From JAODBQ01 sp047602055 (GTDB lineage: Bacteria; Actinomycetota; Acidimicrobiia; Acidimicrobiales; Ilumatobacteraceae): a stretch of DNA of 64,000 nt. The position numbers were made by a program, and so were the translations under genes. Shown here piece after piece: positions 44,628 to 52,141 of the stretch. Below the pieces are notes generated by a model. That model was given only the letters and a program-made list of their open reading frames with translations. It searched no databases and was not told the origin of the DNA. Positions within the stretch are counted from its first letter, which is position 1, and every line of letters starts with the position of its first letter. The stretch spans positions 4,464,001 to 4,528,000 of the forward strand of contig JASGIG010000001.1 of assembly GCA_047602055.1 (NCBI GenBank), read 5' to 3'.

Positions 44628-46016
44628 GAGTGAGTCCCATCACGTGGTGTAGGAGGCCTCGACCATCGCTGGGGTGATGGTGGTCATCGTGCGATTCTCG
44701 GAAGCGACCAAGCCAACGAGAAGGACGCACGATGACCACCCGAGAGTTTGCCCTGTCTGACCTTGCCGCGCGGCTTGCCGGCAGCGACGCGTCGTTGTCG
44801 ACGTCGTTGCGCGACATCCTCGCCGCCGCGTTGCAGGAGCTGATCGAAGCCGAGCTCACCGCGACGATCGGCGCCGGCCCCGGCGAGCACAGCCCGGAGC
44901 GCACCGCGTTGCGCAACGGGCACCGCCCCAAGCTGGTCTCCACGCCGGCGGGTGACGTCGAGGTCGCGATCCCGAAGCTGCGCACCGGCAGCTTCTTCCC
45001 CGAGTTGCTCGAGCCGCGCCGACGCGTCGACCGTGCCCTGTGGGCGGTGATCATGACCGCGTACATCACCGGTACCTCGACCCGGAAGGTCGACGACCTC
45101 GTCAAAGCGCTCGGCTGCGACTCGGGCGTGTCGAAGTCGACCGTGTCACGGATCTGCGCCGGCATCGACGCCGACGTCAACGTGCTGCGCACCCGCCGGC
45201 TCGATCACCAGCCGTTCATCTACGTCTGGCTCGACGCCACCTACGTCCACGTCCGCGAGCACCGCCACGTCGTGTCCAAGGCCGTCGTGATCGCCACCGG
45301 CCTACGCGCTGACGGGCACCGCGAGGTACTCGGTGTCGACGTCGGCGACTCGGAGAACGAGACGTTCTGGCGCGAGTTCCTCACCAGCCTGACCGACCGC
45401 GGCCTGGGCGGTGTGCGCCTGGTCGTGTCCGATGCGCACGCCGGTCTGGTCAAGGCGATCCGGCGCAGCCTGCAAGGCGCCGCCTGGCAACGCTGCCGCG
45501 TCCACGCGATACGCAACCTGCTCGCCGCGGCCCAACACCGCCACCGTCAGATGATCGCCGCCCTGATCCGCACCGTGTTCGCCCAACCCGACGCCGACAC
45601 CGCCCGCGCCCAGCTGCGCGGTGTCGTCGACCAACTGCGCCCCTACGCGCCCGCAGTCGCCGAGCGGCTCGAAGCGATGGAGGCAGACGTGCTCGCCTAC
45701 ACCGGCTTCCCGCCAGCGCACTGGTCGAAGATCTGGTCGAACAACCCAATCGAACGCCTCAACCGCGAGCTCAAGCGACGCACCGACGTCGTCGGGATCT
45801 TCCCCGACAAGCAGTCCGTGATCCGTCTCGTCGGAGCCCTCCTCGTCGAGATCAACGACGAGATGATCGCCGCCGAACGCCGCTACATCGCCGCCGCTTC
45901 CGTCGCCGAGCTCACCGACAACAACGCCGAACTAGCCTTGCCCGCAGCACCCCGAAACTGACCCACAGCCGACGGGAACGCACGTGGTCACCTACACCAC
46001 GAGACGGGACGCCATC
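44628..46016. mobile_element. IS256-family insertion sequence, complete
   Basis: 1,389 bp. Imperfect terminal inverted repeats of about 28 bp match at 22 positions; the core of 22 bp (44634-44655 against 45989-46010) has three mismatches. The 8-bp direct repeat ATCCATCG flanks it at 44620-44627 and 46017-46024, a classic IS256 target duplication, so the insertion is recent and precise. It contains one intact transposase gene. It interrupts the antitoxin gene. Confidence 0.92.
44732..45961 (+). CDS. IS256-family transposase
   Basis: 409 residues with an AGAAGGA Shine-Dalgarno before ATG 44732. Mutator-type DDE transposase: RNGHRPKLVSTPAGDVEVAIPKLR at the N-terminus, VWLDATYVHVRE with the first Asp, LVVSDAHAGLVKAI with the second Asp, and the C-terminal SNNPIERLNRELKRRTDVVGIFPD with the catalytic Glu. 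The frame is uninterrupted and of full length, so the element may still be active. Confidence 0.95.
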   Translation: MTTREFALSDLAARLAGSDASLSTSLRDILAAALQELIEAELTATIGAGPGEHSPERTALRNGHRPKLVSTPAGDVEVAIPKLRTGSFFPELLEPRRRVDRALWAVIMTAYITGTSTRKVDDLVKALGCDSGVSKSTVSRICAGIDADVNVLRTRRLDHQPFIYVWLDATYVHVREHRHVVSKAVVIATGLRADGHREVLGVDVGDSENETFWREFLTSLTDRGLGGVRLVVSDAHAGLVKAIRRSLQGAAWQRCRVHAIRNLLAAAQHRHRQMIAALIRTVFAQPDADTARAQLRGVVDQLRPYAPAVAERLEAMEADVLAYTGFPPAHWSKIWSNNPIERLNRELKRRTDVVGIFPDKQSVIRLVGALLVEINDEMIAAERRYIAAASVAELTDNNAELALPAAPRN

Positions 46017-46194
46017 ATCCATCGGCCAGTTGCAGACGTGCACCGCCCGCCGAGCTGCGAACCGCCCGTGCCACCTCCGCTGCCGGAGCGCGCTCGGACG
46101 AGTCGGGCTCAACACGGACAGCCGCAGCAAGTGAACTTGTTCGAGCCATCGGCCACCTTCCTTATCTGCAACAACTGTAACCGAAGCTCCGGGC

Positions 46195-46713
46195 TCACGC
46201 AGCGCGTGAGTTCGGTGAACCGTCGGTTCCCAGCACGGTCGGGAAACGGGGGCAGGTAGGAAGCGGCCGGGACGGAACCGGGAACCGACACGGGAACGGG
46301 AACGGCCCCCTCCCGGCGGCGAACTGGGGTGCCGGCGGAAAGTTGGACGTCGAGTTCCACGGTTGCCGTCTCGGATGTCTCGACTGGTCCATCAGGCCAC
46401 CTGGCGCAACAGCGGGCCGTCGAAGCCGGCCGCGTGCCAGAAGCTCGGTGCGGACGCGGTCGGCCAGCGGCGGCTGGAGCAGGTTGGTGACGACGACGCC
46501 TTCGATCATGTCGCTGACGACGGCCGCCCAGGGGCGACCGGCGGTCCGGACGGAGACGACGGCGCCCTTCGGATGACGGCGCAGCGTGCGATCGACGTCG
46601 GCGAGACGTGGTGGACATCGGAAGCTGGGGGCAACCAGGCCTCGCCGACGGGCAGCGCGCCCGATGGCGCGCGCCGCTGCCGCGAAGTCCAGCGCGGTGC
46701 GGTTGATGGTCAT
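46195..46713 (-). CDS. Hypothetical protein, possibly frameshifted
   Basis: 172 residues as read. The first 100 look like a folded small protein (TALDFAAAARAIGRAARRRGL, PPRLADVDRTLRRHPKGAVVSV, MIEGVVVTNLLQPPLADRVRTEL). The remainder is Pro/Arg-rich low complexity unlike a protein end. One frame over, from about 46442, the sequence reads FWHAAGFDGPLLRQVA and stops at 46392. A single surplus base could thus have turned a 107-codon gene into this longer frame. Family not named with confidence. It lies upstream of the antitoxin, in the same direction. Confidence 0.5.
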   Translation of the reverse strand: MTINRTALDFAAAARAIGRAARRRGLVAPSFRCPPRLADVDRTLRRHPKGAVVSVRTAGRPWAAVVSDMIEGVVVTNLLQPPLADRVRTELLARGRLRRPAVAPGGLMDQSRHPRRQPWNSTSNFPPAPQFAAGRGPFPFPCRFPVPSRPLPTCPRFPTVLGTDGSPNSRAA

Positions 46714-46799
46714 GCCGGCATCGTCGCGCCGGGGTGTCACGAAGTTCTTTGACCCGTGCTGTGATTCGGGCGCGCGTGATGAACGTGCTGGTGATTCGT

Positions 46800-47074
46800 G
46801 ACGGGTTCCCGGATCGTGTGTGGGTCGATCGGTGTTTGCCGGCTGATTCGTTGTTGCCCGGACACAACCCGGCCCACGACGCCAGATGTCCTGGTGTCGG
46901 GAACCGGCCTATGTCGACACCGATCTCGGCGATCACGATCTCGGCGCAACGTTTGGCGATGCCCGGGATCGTGTCGAGCCGCTCCCGGGCATCAACGAAA
47001 GGGACCATCAACACATCGACCTGACCGTCGAGCCGGACGACGGCAAGATCGAGGTAGTCGATGTGGTCCAGCAG
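46800..47074 (-). pseudogene. IS110-type transposase, C-terminal fragment
   Basis: The frame reads LLDHIDYLDLAVVRLDGQVDVL, then LDTIPGIAKRCAEIVIAEIGVDIGRFPTPGHLASWAGLCPGNNESAGKHRS, the transposase_20 region of IS110-family enzymes. It loses similarity after about 46810, where the rest of the C-terminus is missing. Its upstream half is at 48598-48962; joining the halves at the GCAG duplication gives MARELLDHIDYLD in frame. Confidence 0.85.
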
Positions 47075-47123
47075 TGAGGCGTTTCTGACTTTGCCGCGGA
47101 GAACGGGTTGGAAATGATCCAAC

Positions 47124-48203
47124 TCATGGGGTCTCCTCGGGGTTCGGGTGGTTGTGCCGGCGGTGGTGTTCGAGCCGTTCTTGTCGGGCTCGTTGGAGGC
47201 CTTGCCGGCGGGCCTCACGGATGGCTTGTCCTCGGCCGTAGTGCTCGTCGTCGGGGGTGACGTAGCCGATCGCTTCGTGCAGTCTCACGCTGTTGTACTC
47301 GATCCGCACACGGGCCAGCTCGACCTCGAGCACGACAGGATCGACGATGTCTTCGAGGTGGGGCCACTCGCCCTTGATGTGCCCGAAGAAGCTCTCGATC
47401 CAGGCCTGGTCCGTCGGGGTGTGGGGCCGCCCGCGATGCTGCGCGATGGCCAGCAGCGTCATGAACGCCCGGGTGTCGCGCGAGGCCATCGGCGGGCCGT
47501 TGTCGGACACGGCGAGCAGGATCGGCCGGTTCGGGTTATCGACGGCCAGGTCGAGACGCGCGTCGGTGAGCAAGTCGAGCAGTCCTTCGGCCTCGACGGC
47601 GTGCTCGAAGATCACTTGCACTTGGGTGGCGGTCTCCTCGACAGACACGAGCGTGTCGATCCACCGTCGGCTGACCATGTCGACGATCGCGAACACGACC
47701 CGCCTGGCGCGGCTGAAGTGGGTGGCGTCGTAGATCCAGATCCGGTTCGGTTCCCACACCAGCCACTCCGGCCACGGCTTCTTCTCGCTGCGGGTCCGCG
47801 GCGGCAGCTGAGGCACCACGAGCCCGTGAGCGGCCAGGACACGCCGGAACGTCGACGGGGCGACCCACACCAGACCCTCGTAGGAGCCGCGGTGGGCGAG
47901 CTTGCGGTGCGACCGGTCGATGGGCCCCCACCGCTCGACGATCTCCAGGATCGCGTCGATCTCGGCGGGCAGGATCCCATGCGCCGGATGGCCTCCGGGC
48001 GCCCGGTCGGCGAGCGTGCCGACATCGCGGCGGCGGGCCCGCCAGCGGTGGACACGGTCGTCGGACACCTGCCACAACGAGCACACCCAGCTGTGGGCGA
48101 ACCCGCCGGCGACAGCGTCGTCGACAGTCTTGAGGACCAGCTCCTTGACATCGGCGGGGACTCTCGCCGGGAGCGCGCCGGTCAGCCCCAACCGGACTTT
48201 CCC
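47124..48203 (-). CDS. IS3-type transposase orfB (DDE integrase core)
   Basis: About 360 residues. The rve integrase core contains NRIWIYDATHFSRA (first Asp), AVSDNGPPMASRDT (second Asp) and IESFFGHIKGEWPHL (Glu). No good start codon occurs at the beginning of the frame. The frame meets orfA at a GGGAAAG slippery heptamer, so it is probably made as an orfAB fusion by -1 frameshifting, the usual IS3 strategy. It ends NHPNPEETP at 47124. Confidence 0.87.
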   Translation of the reverse strand, partial: GKVRLGLTGALPARVPADVKELVLKTVDDAVAGGFAHSWVCSLWQVSDDRVHRWRARRRDVGTLADRAPGGHPAHGILPAEIDAILEIVERWGPIDRSHRKLAHRGSYEGLVWVAPSTFRRVLAAHGLVVPQLPPRTRSEKKPWPEWLVWEPNRIWIYDATHFSRARRVVFAIVDMVSRRWIDTLVSVEETATQVQVIFEHAVEAEGLLDLLTDARLDLAVDNPNRPILLAVSDNGPPMASRDTRAFMTLLAIAQHRGRPHTPTDQAWIESFFGHIKGEWPHLEDIVDPVVLEVELARVRIEYNSVRLHEAIGYVTPDDEHYGRGQAIREARRQGLQRARQERLEHHRRHNHPNPEETP

Positions 48204-48505
48204 CGGATCACCGCCAACTCGATCGCTTGCGCCTTGATCGCCTCGGTCAACGCCGCGATCTCGGTCCGCGCCGCGTCGAGCTCCCAGTTCCGTTCCTTGA
48301 CCGGCCGGCCAGGCTGGCGGGCCAGCGCAGCCAACGCCGCGTCCTTGACGGTGCGCCGGATCCCGATCACGGTCGACACGTCGACCTGCCACTTGCGCGC
48401 CGCGTCGGCCTGGGAGATCTCGCCCGCGGTCACCTGCAAGAAGATCTCCCACTTCGTCTCCGCCGACAACCTCTTCGGCTGCCTCCGCGTCCTCGCCTCG
48501 GTCAT
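48182..48505 (-). CDS. IS3-type transposase orfA
   Basis: 107 residues from ATG 48505 with GAGGAG upstream. Helix-turn-helix DNA-binding subunit: ETKWEIFLQVTAGEISQADAARKWQVDVSTVIGIR, followed by a leucine-zipper-like helix (LDAARTEIAALTEAIKAQAIELAVIRG). It overlaps orfB by about 20 bases. The protein on its own usually acts as a regulator of transposition. Confidence 0.87.
   Translation of the reverse strand: MTEARTRRQPKRLSAETKWEIFLQVTAGEISQADAARKWQVDVSTVIGIRRTVKDAALAALARQPGRPVKERNWELDAARTEIAALTEAIKAQAIELAVIRGKSGWG
48197..48203 (-). other. Programmed -1 ribosomal frameshift heptamer GGGAAAG
   Basis: In the orfA frame the heptamer is split G GGA AAG, the canonical X XXY YYZ arrangement. Slipping back one base gives GGG AAA and enters the orfB frame. 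OrfA stops 5 codons later. Confidence 0.75.
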
Positions 48506-48597
48506 CAACTGCTCCTCTCAACGTGATCGAGGAGACAACCAGCCTTGGGTCATTTCGCGATCCATCCTCCGCGGCGAAGTCAGACGCAAACCAGCAG

Positions 48598-48962
48598 CTC
48601 ACGTGCCATCACAGCATGGAAGCTGTTGAAACGGCCCGGCACCGAACGCGCCAACAGCTCGGACTTCACCTTCAACCGGCCCTTCGCCAGCCCAGCCAGC
48701 ACAACAGGATCTCGTTGCCCCTTGATCAATGCTTCGAGGATCGCTCGACCAGTCACCCCGAGCGTGTCCGACGCGACCGCTGACAGCTTCACCCCGGCAT
48801 CTTCGAGCAGCTTCTGCAAACGCAGCACCTCACGAGAACGTTCCTCCACCAACTGGCGGCGATAACGGGTGATCTCGCGCAGCTGACGGATCTCGCCGGG
48901 CGGCACGAAACTGCCACGCAACAACCCGCACTCCAACAGCGTCGCGATCATACTGGCCATCT
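48598..48962 (-). pseudogene. IS110-type transposase, central fragment
   Basis: The frame reads LLECGLLRGSFVPPGEIRQLREITRYRRQLVEERSREVLRLQKLLEDAGVKLS, the middle of IS110-family transposases, then LAKGRLKVKSELLA and FHAVMARELL. It is continuous across the IS3 insertion with the fragment at 46800-47074. The N-terminal DEDD part is missing, replaced by the second IS3-type element that begins at 48963. Confidence 0.83.
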
Positions 48963-48982
48963 CCCCGTTGCCCGGACAGGGT

Positions 48983-49864
48983 TTATGCTGCTTGATTATA
49001 CTTGGTTTCCCACTCGATAGGTGGGATATATCCGAGACTTGTGTGAAGTCTTTTCGTGTTGTACCAGTTGATCCAACGGAAGATCGCCCGGCGGGCCTCA
49101 GCACGGGTCACGAACACGCGACCGCGGATGCACTCGCGCTTGAGCGACGCCCAGAACGACTCAGCGACGGCGTTGTCGAAGCACGTCGCGATCCGCCCGA
49201 CCGATGGGCGCAGCTGGTGGGCTTGGCAGTAGTCGAGGTAGTCGTTCGACGTGTACTGCGACCCGCGATCGGCGTGCGCGATCACCCCGGCGACGACGCC
49301 GCCGCGGGCGGCGACGGCCATGTCGAGCGCGTCGGTGACGAGTTCGGTGCGCATGTGCTCGGCCATCGAGTAGCCGAGCAGCCGGCGGCTGCCGAGGTCG
49401 AGGACCGAGGCGAGGTACAGCCAGCCCTCGCTGGTGGCGATGTAGGTGATGTCCTGGCACCAGGCGACATCGGGTCGGCCGGGGCTGAACCCGCGGTTGA
49501 CGAGGTCCGGGATCGTGTACCCATCGACGCCGGGGAACGTGGTGCGGACCCGCCGGCGGATGCAACGCCCGGCCATGCCGTTGGCCCGCATCAGGCGGCG
49601 CACCTTCTTCTTGTTGACGACAAGACCGGCGTGACGCAGATCGCGGTGCATGCGCGGGACGCCGTAGTTGCCGTCAGCGGCAACGAAGATGTCGCCCATC
49701 AACGCGACCAGCTCGTCGTCGGCGACTTGGCGTTCGGTCGGCCCGGTGGCCTCACGGGCGCACCAGTCGTAAAACCCCGATGTCGAGACCTGGGCGACTT
49801 CGCACGCTGCGGTGACCGGGAACCCGGCAGCCTTCTGGTCGGCGACACACGCGTCGCGGCTCAC
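48983..49864 (-). CDS. IS3-family transposase orfB
   Basis: 293 residues from a GTG overlapping the orfA stop (GTGA). HTH_21 region GNYGVPRMHRDLRHAGLVVNKKKVRRLMRANGMAG precedes the rve core: VAWCQDITYIATSEGWLYLASVLDLGSRR (Asp), VIAHADRGSQYTSNDYL (Asp) and CFDNAVAESFWASLKRE (Glu). The C-terminal NWYNTKRLHTSLGYIPPIEWE is typical. Here expression appears to rely on translational coupling and not on an A-rich slippery site. Confidence 0.95.
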   Translation of the reverse strand: MSRDACVADQKAAGFPVTAACEVAQVSTSGFYDWCAREATGPTERQVADDELVALMGDIFVAADGNYGVPRMHRDLRHAGLVVNKKKVRRLMRANGMAGRCIRRRVRTTFPGVDGYTIPDLVNRGFSPGRPDVAWCQDITYIATSEGWLYLASVLDLGSRRLLGYSMAEHMRTELVTDALDMAVAARGGVVAGVIAHADRGSQYTSNDYLDYCQAHQLRPSVGRIATCFDNAVAESFWASLKRECIRGRVFVTRAEARRAIFRWINWYNTKRLHTSLGYIPPIEWETKYNQAA

Positions 49865-50169
49865 GATGTCGACTCCTTCACCCAGAAGGCCAGTGATCGT
49901 TTGAGCAGATCACGCTCCATCCGCAGCTGCGTCGTCTCCCGACGCAGCTCGGCCAGCTCAGCACGCTCATCCGCGGTGAGCGACGAGCCCTGCTCACGTT
50001 CGCGGCGGGCCTTGCCAACCCAGTTCCCGAGGGTGCCCTCGTTCACCCCGAGCGCGCGGGCCGCGTCAGCGATACTGCGACTCTCATCGAGCACCATCGC
50101 GACCGCGTCACGCTGGAACTCCGGCGGATACTTCGCCGGACGACCCGGCAACCGCTTCTTGTTGGACAT
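49861..50169 (-). CDS. IS3-family transposase orfA
   Basis: 102 residues from ATG 50169 with GGAGGAAG upstream. The helix-turn-helix (YPPEFQRDAVAMVLDESRSIADAARALGVNEGTLGNWV) and coiled-coil tail (ELAELRRETTQLRMERDLLKRS) are standard for IS3 orfA. The terminal FWVKEST leads into orfB. Confidence 0.94.
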   Translation of the reverse strand: MSNKKRLPGRPAKYPPEFQRDAVAMVLDESRSIADAARALGVNEGTLGNWVGKARREREQGSSLTADERAELAELRRETTQLRMERDLLKRSLAFWVKESTS

Positions 50170-50335
50170 CAACTTCCTCCTATACGAGGTGTCCGTCCAA
50201 CGGGGGGATGCTCAATACCGACGTCACCCGAACCCACCCACAACTTCATCCCCGCAGCCGCGGGAGTCAACCCCCATCGCTGGTGCCACACAGTCACCCG
50301 AAACCCCGTGACACCCCCTGCGTACCGTCGGCGGC

Positions 50336-51262
50336 ATGAGCCTGATGACCTCGTTCTCGCCGGTGCAGGAGCGCACGTTCGCCGTGCTGCGCCGCGGTGG
50401 CGAACCGATCGTGTTCGACGCGGACGAGGTCGCCTCGCTGCGCGAGGGCGCGGCCACCGCGGTTGGCGAGCTGTCCGCTCGCCTCGGCGGCGAGCGGCTG
50501 TGGGTCAGCAAGGGCTTCCTCGCCAAGGTCCATGGCTGCGAGACGTTCCACCTCGCGCCGGAGGAGTTCACGTGGCGGCCGGCGAACGCCGCCGGGTTCG
50601 TGGCCCACAAGGCGATCGAGCTCGGCGTGCACTGGCCTGGCATGCCGACGCCGTCGCAGTTGGTCGACGCGGCGATCGTCTCGCTGGCCGACGTCCCCGG
50701 CCGCAAGGGCGACTTCGTCGCCGGGCTCACCGCCGCCGAGCACGCGGCGCTGCGCGGCAAAGCGGTCGAACGCACGACGAAGTTCTTCCAGCAGTTCCCG
50801 CCGCTCGACGCGCGGGCACATCCGATGCTGGAGTCGTCGGTTCGCTGGCGCCCGCCGGGATGCATCGAGGCCGGCGGCAAGGCCGATCTGGTCATCGGTC
50901 GCCCGTGCGGGCGGGAGAGCCGGCGGGTGATCGTCGACTTCAAGTCCGGTGGTCACTCACCGGTGCACCGCGACGACCTGCGCTTCTATGCACTGATCGA
51001 GACGCTCGTCCACGGCGTGCCACCGCGGCGGCTGGCGACCTACTACCTCGACGGTGCCGAGTGCGAGGTCGAGGACGTCACCGTGGACATCCTGCGCGCC
51101 GCGCTGCGCCGCATGCTCGACGGCATCGCCCGCCATGCAGAGCTGACCATCGACGGTCGGGCGCCGGCGCGACGAGCCGGCGTTGCCTGCCGGTGGTGCC
51201 CGCTGGTCGACGGATGCGCAGAAGGGAGGTCGTTCCTGTGCGACGAAGACGATGACGATTGA
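50336..51262 (+). CDS. PD-(D/E)XK nuclease superfamily protein (RecB/Cas4-like)
   Basis: 308 residues. The nuclease core is GGKADLVIG (Asp) followed by VIVDFKSGG (Asp-x-Lys). The C-terminal CRWCPLVDGCAEG has three Cys, which with an upstream or following Cys (FLCDE) could bind an iron-sulfur cluster as in AddB/Cas4 nucleases. No helicase or cas gene is nearby. It lies 130 bases after the IS cluster and is probably native chromosome. A nine-base shorter start at ATG 50345 is possible. Confidence 0.82.
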   Translation: MSLMTSFSPVQERTFAVLRRGGEPIVFDADEVASLREGAATAVGELSARLGGERLWVSKGFLAKVHGCETFHLAPEEFTWRPANAAGFVAHKAIELGVHWPGMPTPSQLVDAAIVSLADVPGRKGDFVAGLTAAEHAALRGKAVERTTKFFQQFPPLDARAHPMLESSVRWRPPGCIEAGGKADLVIGRPCGRESRRVIVDFKSGGHSPVHRDDLRFYALIETLVHGVPPRRLATYYLDGAECEVEDVTVDILRAALRRMLDGIARHAELTIDGRAPARRAGVACRWCPLVDGCAEGRSFLCDEDDDD

Positions 51263-51279
51263 TCGGTGACGTCACCACG

Positions 51280-52086
51280 TCAGCTGATGACCTGGACCTC
51301 GTCACCGATCGACAACCAGTCCCAGATGCGCACGGCGTCGTCGGGCAGCACCCGGATGCAGCCGCTCGACTCCCCGCGCAGGTCGAGCTGACCGACGCTG
51401 TCGAGCGTCTGGACGAACGTGCCGTCGTTCAGCGTCGGCACCGAGTGAAATGCGATGCGGGCGCCCGTGCGCTTGCCATAGGTGAACGCGACGAAGTGCG
51501 TCATCCGGCTGAAGTGACCACCGAAGGTGGACGTCGCCTTCAGGTCCTTGGCGTACACGGGATACGTACCGGGGTCGGGCATCGACCACGCCGACGTGAT
51601 CGGCATCGCCGAGACGATCGCGCCGTCACCGCACAACCAGGCTCGTTGGCTGGCCCGGTCGACGATCGCTCCGTGCGCCGTGCTCGGGCACTCGGCGGCC
51701 GGACCGTCGACGACCACCGCGCTCGTCGCACTGCTGGACGAGGGTGCTTCGGCATCCGTGGTCGGCGCCGGCGCCGGCGCCGAGGCCGTCGACGACGGGG
51801 CGACGATCGGCACGGGCGTGCCGGCGACGATCGTCTCGTTCGGCGCGGCAGCGGTGTCGACCACGACGTCGGCCCCGGGTTCGGCAGCGGCGTTGGCCGC
51901 AGGCGGCTGCGTCTCCGCAGGCGGCTGCGTCTCCGCAGGCGGCTGCGTCTCCGCAGGCGGCTGCACGGCCGTCGACGCGGCCGCAGCGCTGGACGCCGAC
52001 TCGTCGGCACGCCACGCCAGCAACCCGAGCACGGACGCCACCAGCGCGACGACCGCGCTGAGCAGGATCACCGGGCCGCGACGCAT
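51280..52086 (-). CDS. L,D-transpeptidase (YkuD domain), membrane-anchored
   Basis: 268 residues. The N-terminal hydrophobic anchor (PVILLSAVVALVASVLGLLAW) is followed by a Pro/Ala/Thr-rich linker with the PPAETQ repeat, then a YkuD domain: ARIAFHSVPTL holds the catalytic His, and RGESSGCIRVLPDDA the nucleophilic Cys. The usual SHGC reads SSGC. These enzymes form 3-3 cross-links in peptidoglycan, consistent with an actinobacterial wall. It is convergent with the nuclease gene. Confidence 0.9.
   Translation of the reverse strand: MRRGPVILLSAVVALVASVLGLLAWRADESASSAAAASTAVQPPAETQPPAETQPPAETQPPAANAAAEPGADVVVDTAAAPNETIVAGTPVPIVAPSSTASAPAPAPTTDAEAPSSSSATSAVVVDGPAAECPSTAHGAIVDRASQRAWLCGDGAIVSAMPITSAWSMPDPGTYPVYAKDLKATSTFGGHFSRMTHFVAFTYGKRTGARIAFHSVPTLNDGTFVQTLDSVGQLDLRGESSGCIRVLPDDAVRIWDWLSIGDEVQVIS
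51901..51964. repeat. 18-bp tandem repeat, 3.6 copies
   Basis: AGGCGGCTGCGTCTCCGC is repeated head to tail without change at 51901, 51919 and 51937, with a partial copy at 51955. It encodes the PPAETQ linker repeats of the L,D-transpeptidase. Such perfect copies can vary in number between strains. Confidence 0.9.
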
Positions 52087-52141
52087 GGGCCACAGGGTAG
52101 GAAGGATCGGCCAGTCGCGGCCAGCACCCTGCGATCCGCGG

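Larger units (their letters stand above)
44300..46149 (-). pseudogene. HTH (excisionase-like) antitoxin gene split by an IS256-family element
   Basis: Two exact pieces: 46149 to 46025 (N-terminus, ATG with AAGGAAGGTGG upstream) and 44627 to 44300 (rest). Removing the element and one copy of its 8-bp target duplication gives 453 bases, a perfect 150-codon gene. The join reads ARLQLADGSSVPLPGALV. The restored protein has the excisionase-type helix-turn-helix LTPSEVGELLGLSRPFVVRLLDDGEIP and basic C-terminus of antitoxins paired with PIN toxins. A GTG at 44614 could still express the last 104 residues with the helix-turn-helix if transcribed from inside the IS. Confidence 0.85.
47075..48593. mobile_element. 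IS3-type insertion sequence inside an IS110-type transposase gene
   Basis: About 1,519 bp, ends TG...CA. Direct repeat GCAG (part of CCAGCAG at 47068-47074 and 48591-48597) flanks it. Inverted-repeat blocks are shared by both ends: TCTGACTT[T/C]GCCGCGGAG and, further in, GAAATGA[T/C]CC plus GAGGAGAC. It carries orfA and orfB in the minus direction. Removing it with one repeat restores the IS110 reading frame exactly. Confidence 0.85.
48963..50205. mobile_element. Second IS3-type insertion sequence
   Basis: About 1,243 bp. Terminal inverted repeats CCCCGTTG[C/G][C/A]CGGACA at 48963-48978 and 50190-50205, with 14 of 16 bases matching. It contains orfA and orfB in the minus direction, both intact. 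No clear target duplication was found, perhaps because one flank is the truncated IS110 gene. Confidence 0.78.

Noticed and set aside
50336..51262. PD-(D/E)XK nuclease as part of a defence or CRISPR-Cas system
   Set aside because: No cas, helicase, methyltransferase or other partner genes are adjacent; it stands alone.
51901..51964. Tandem repeat considered as a CRISPR or clustered repeat
   Set aside because: The copies are contiguous with no spacers and lie in frame in a protein linker.
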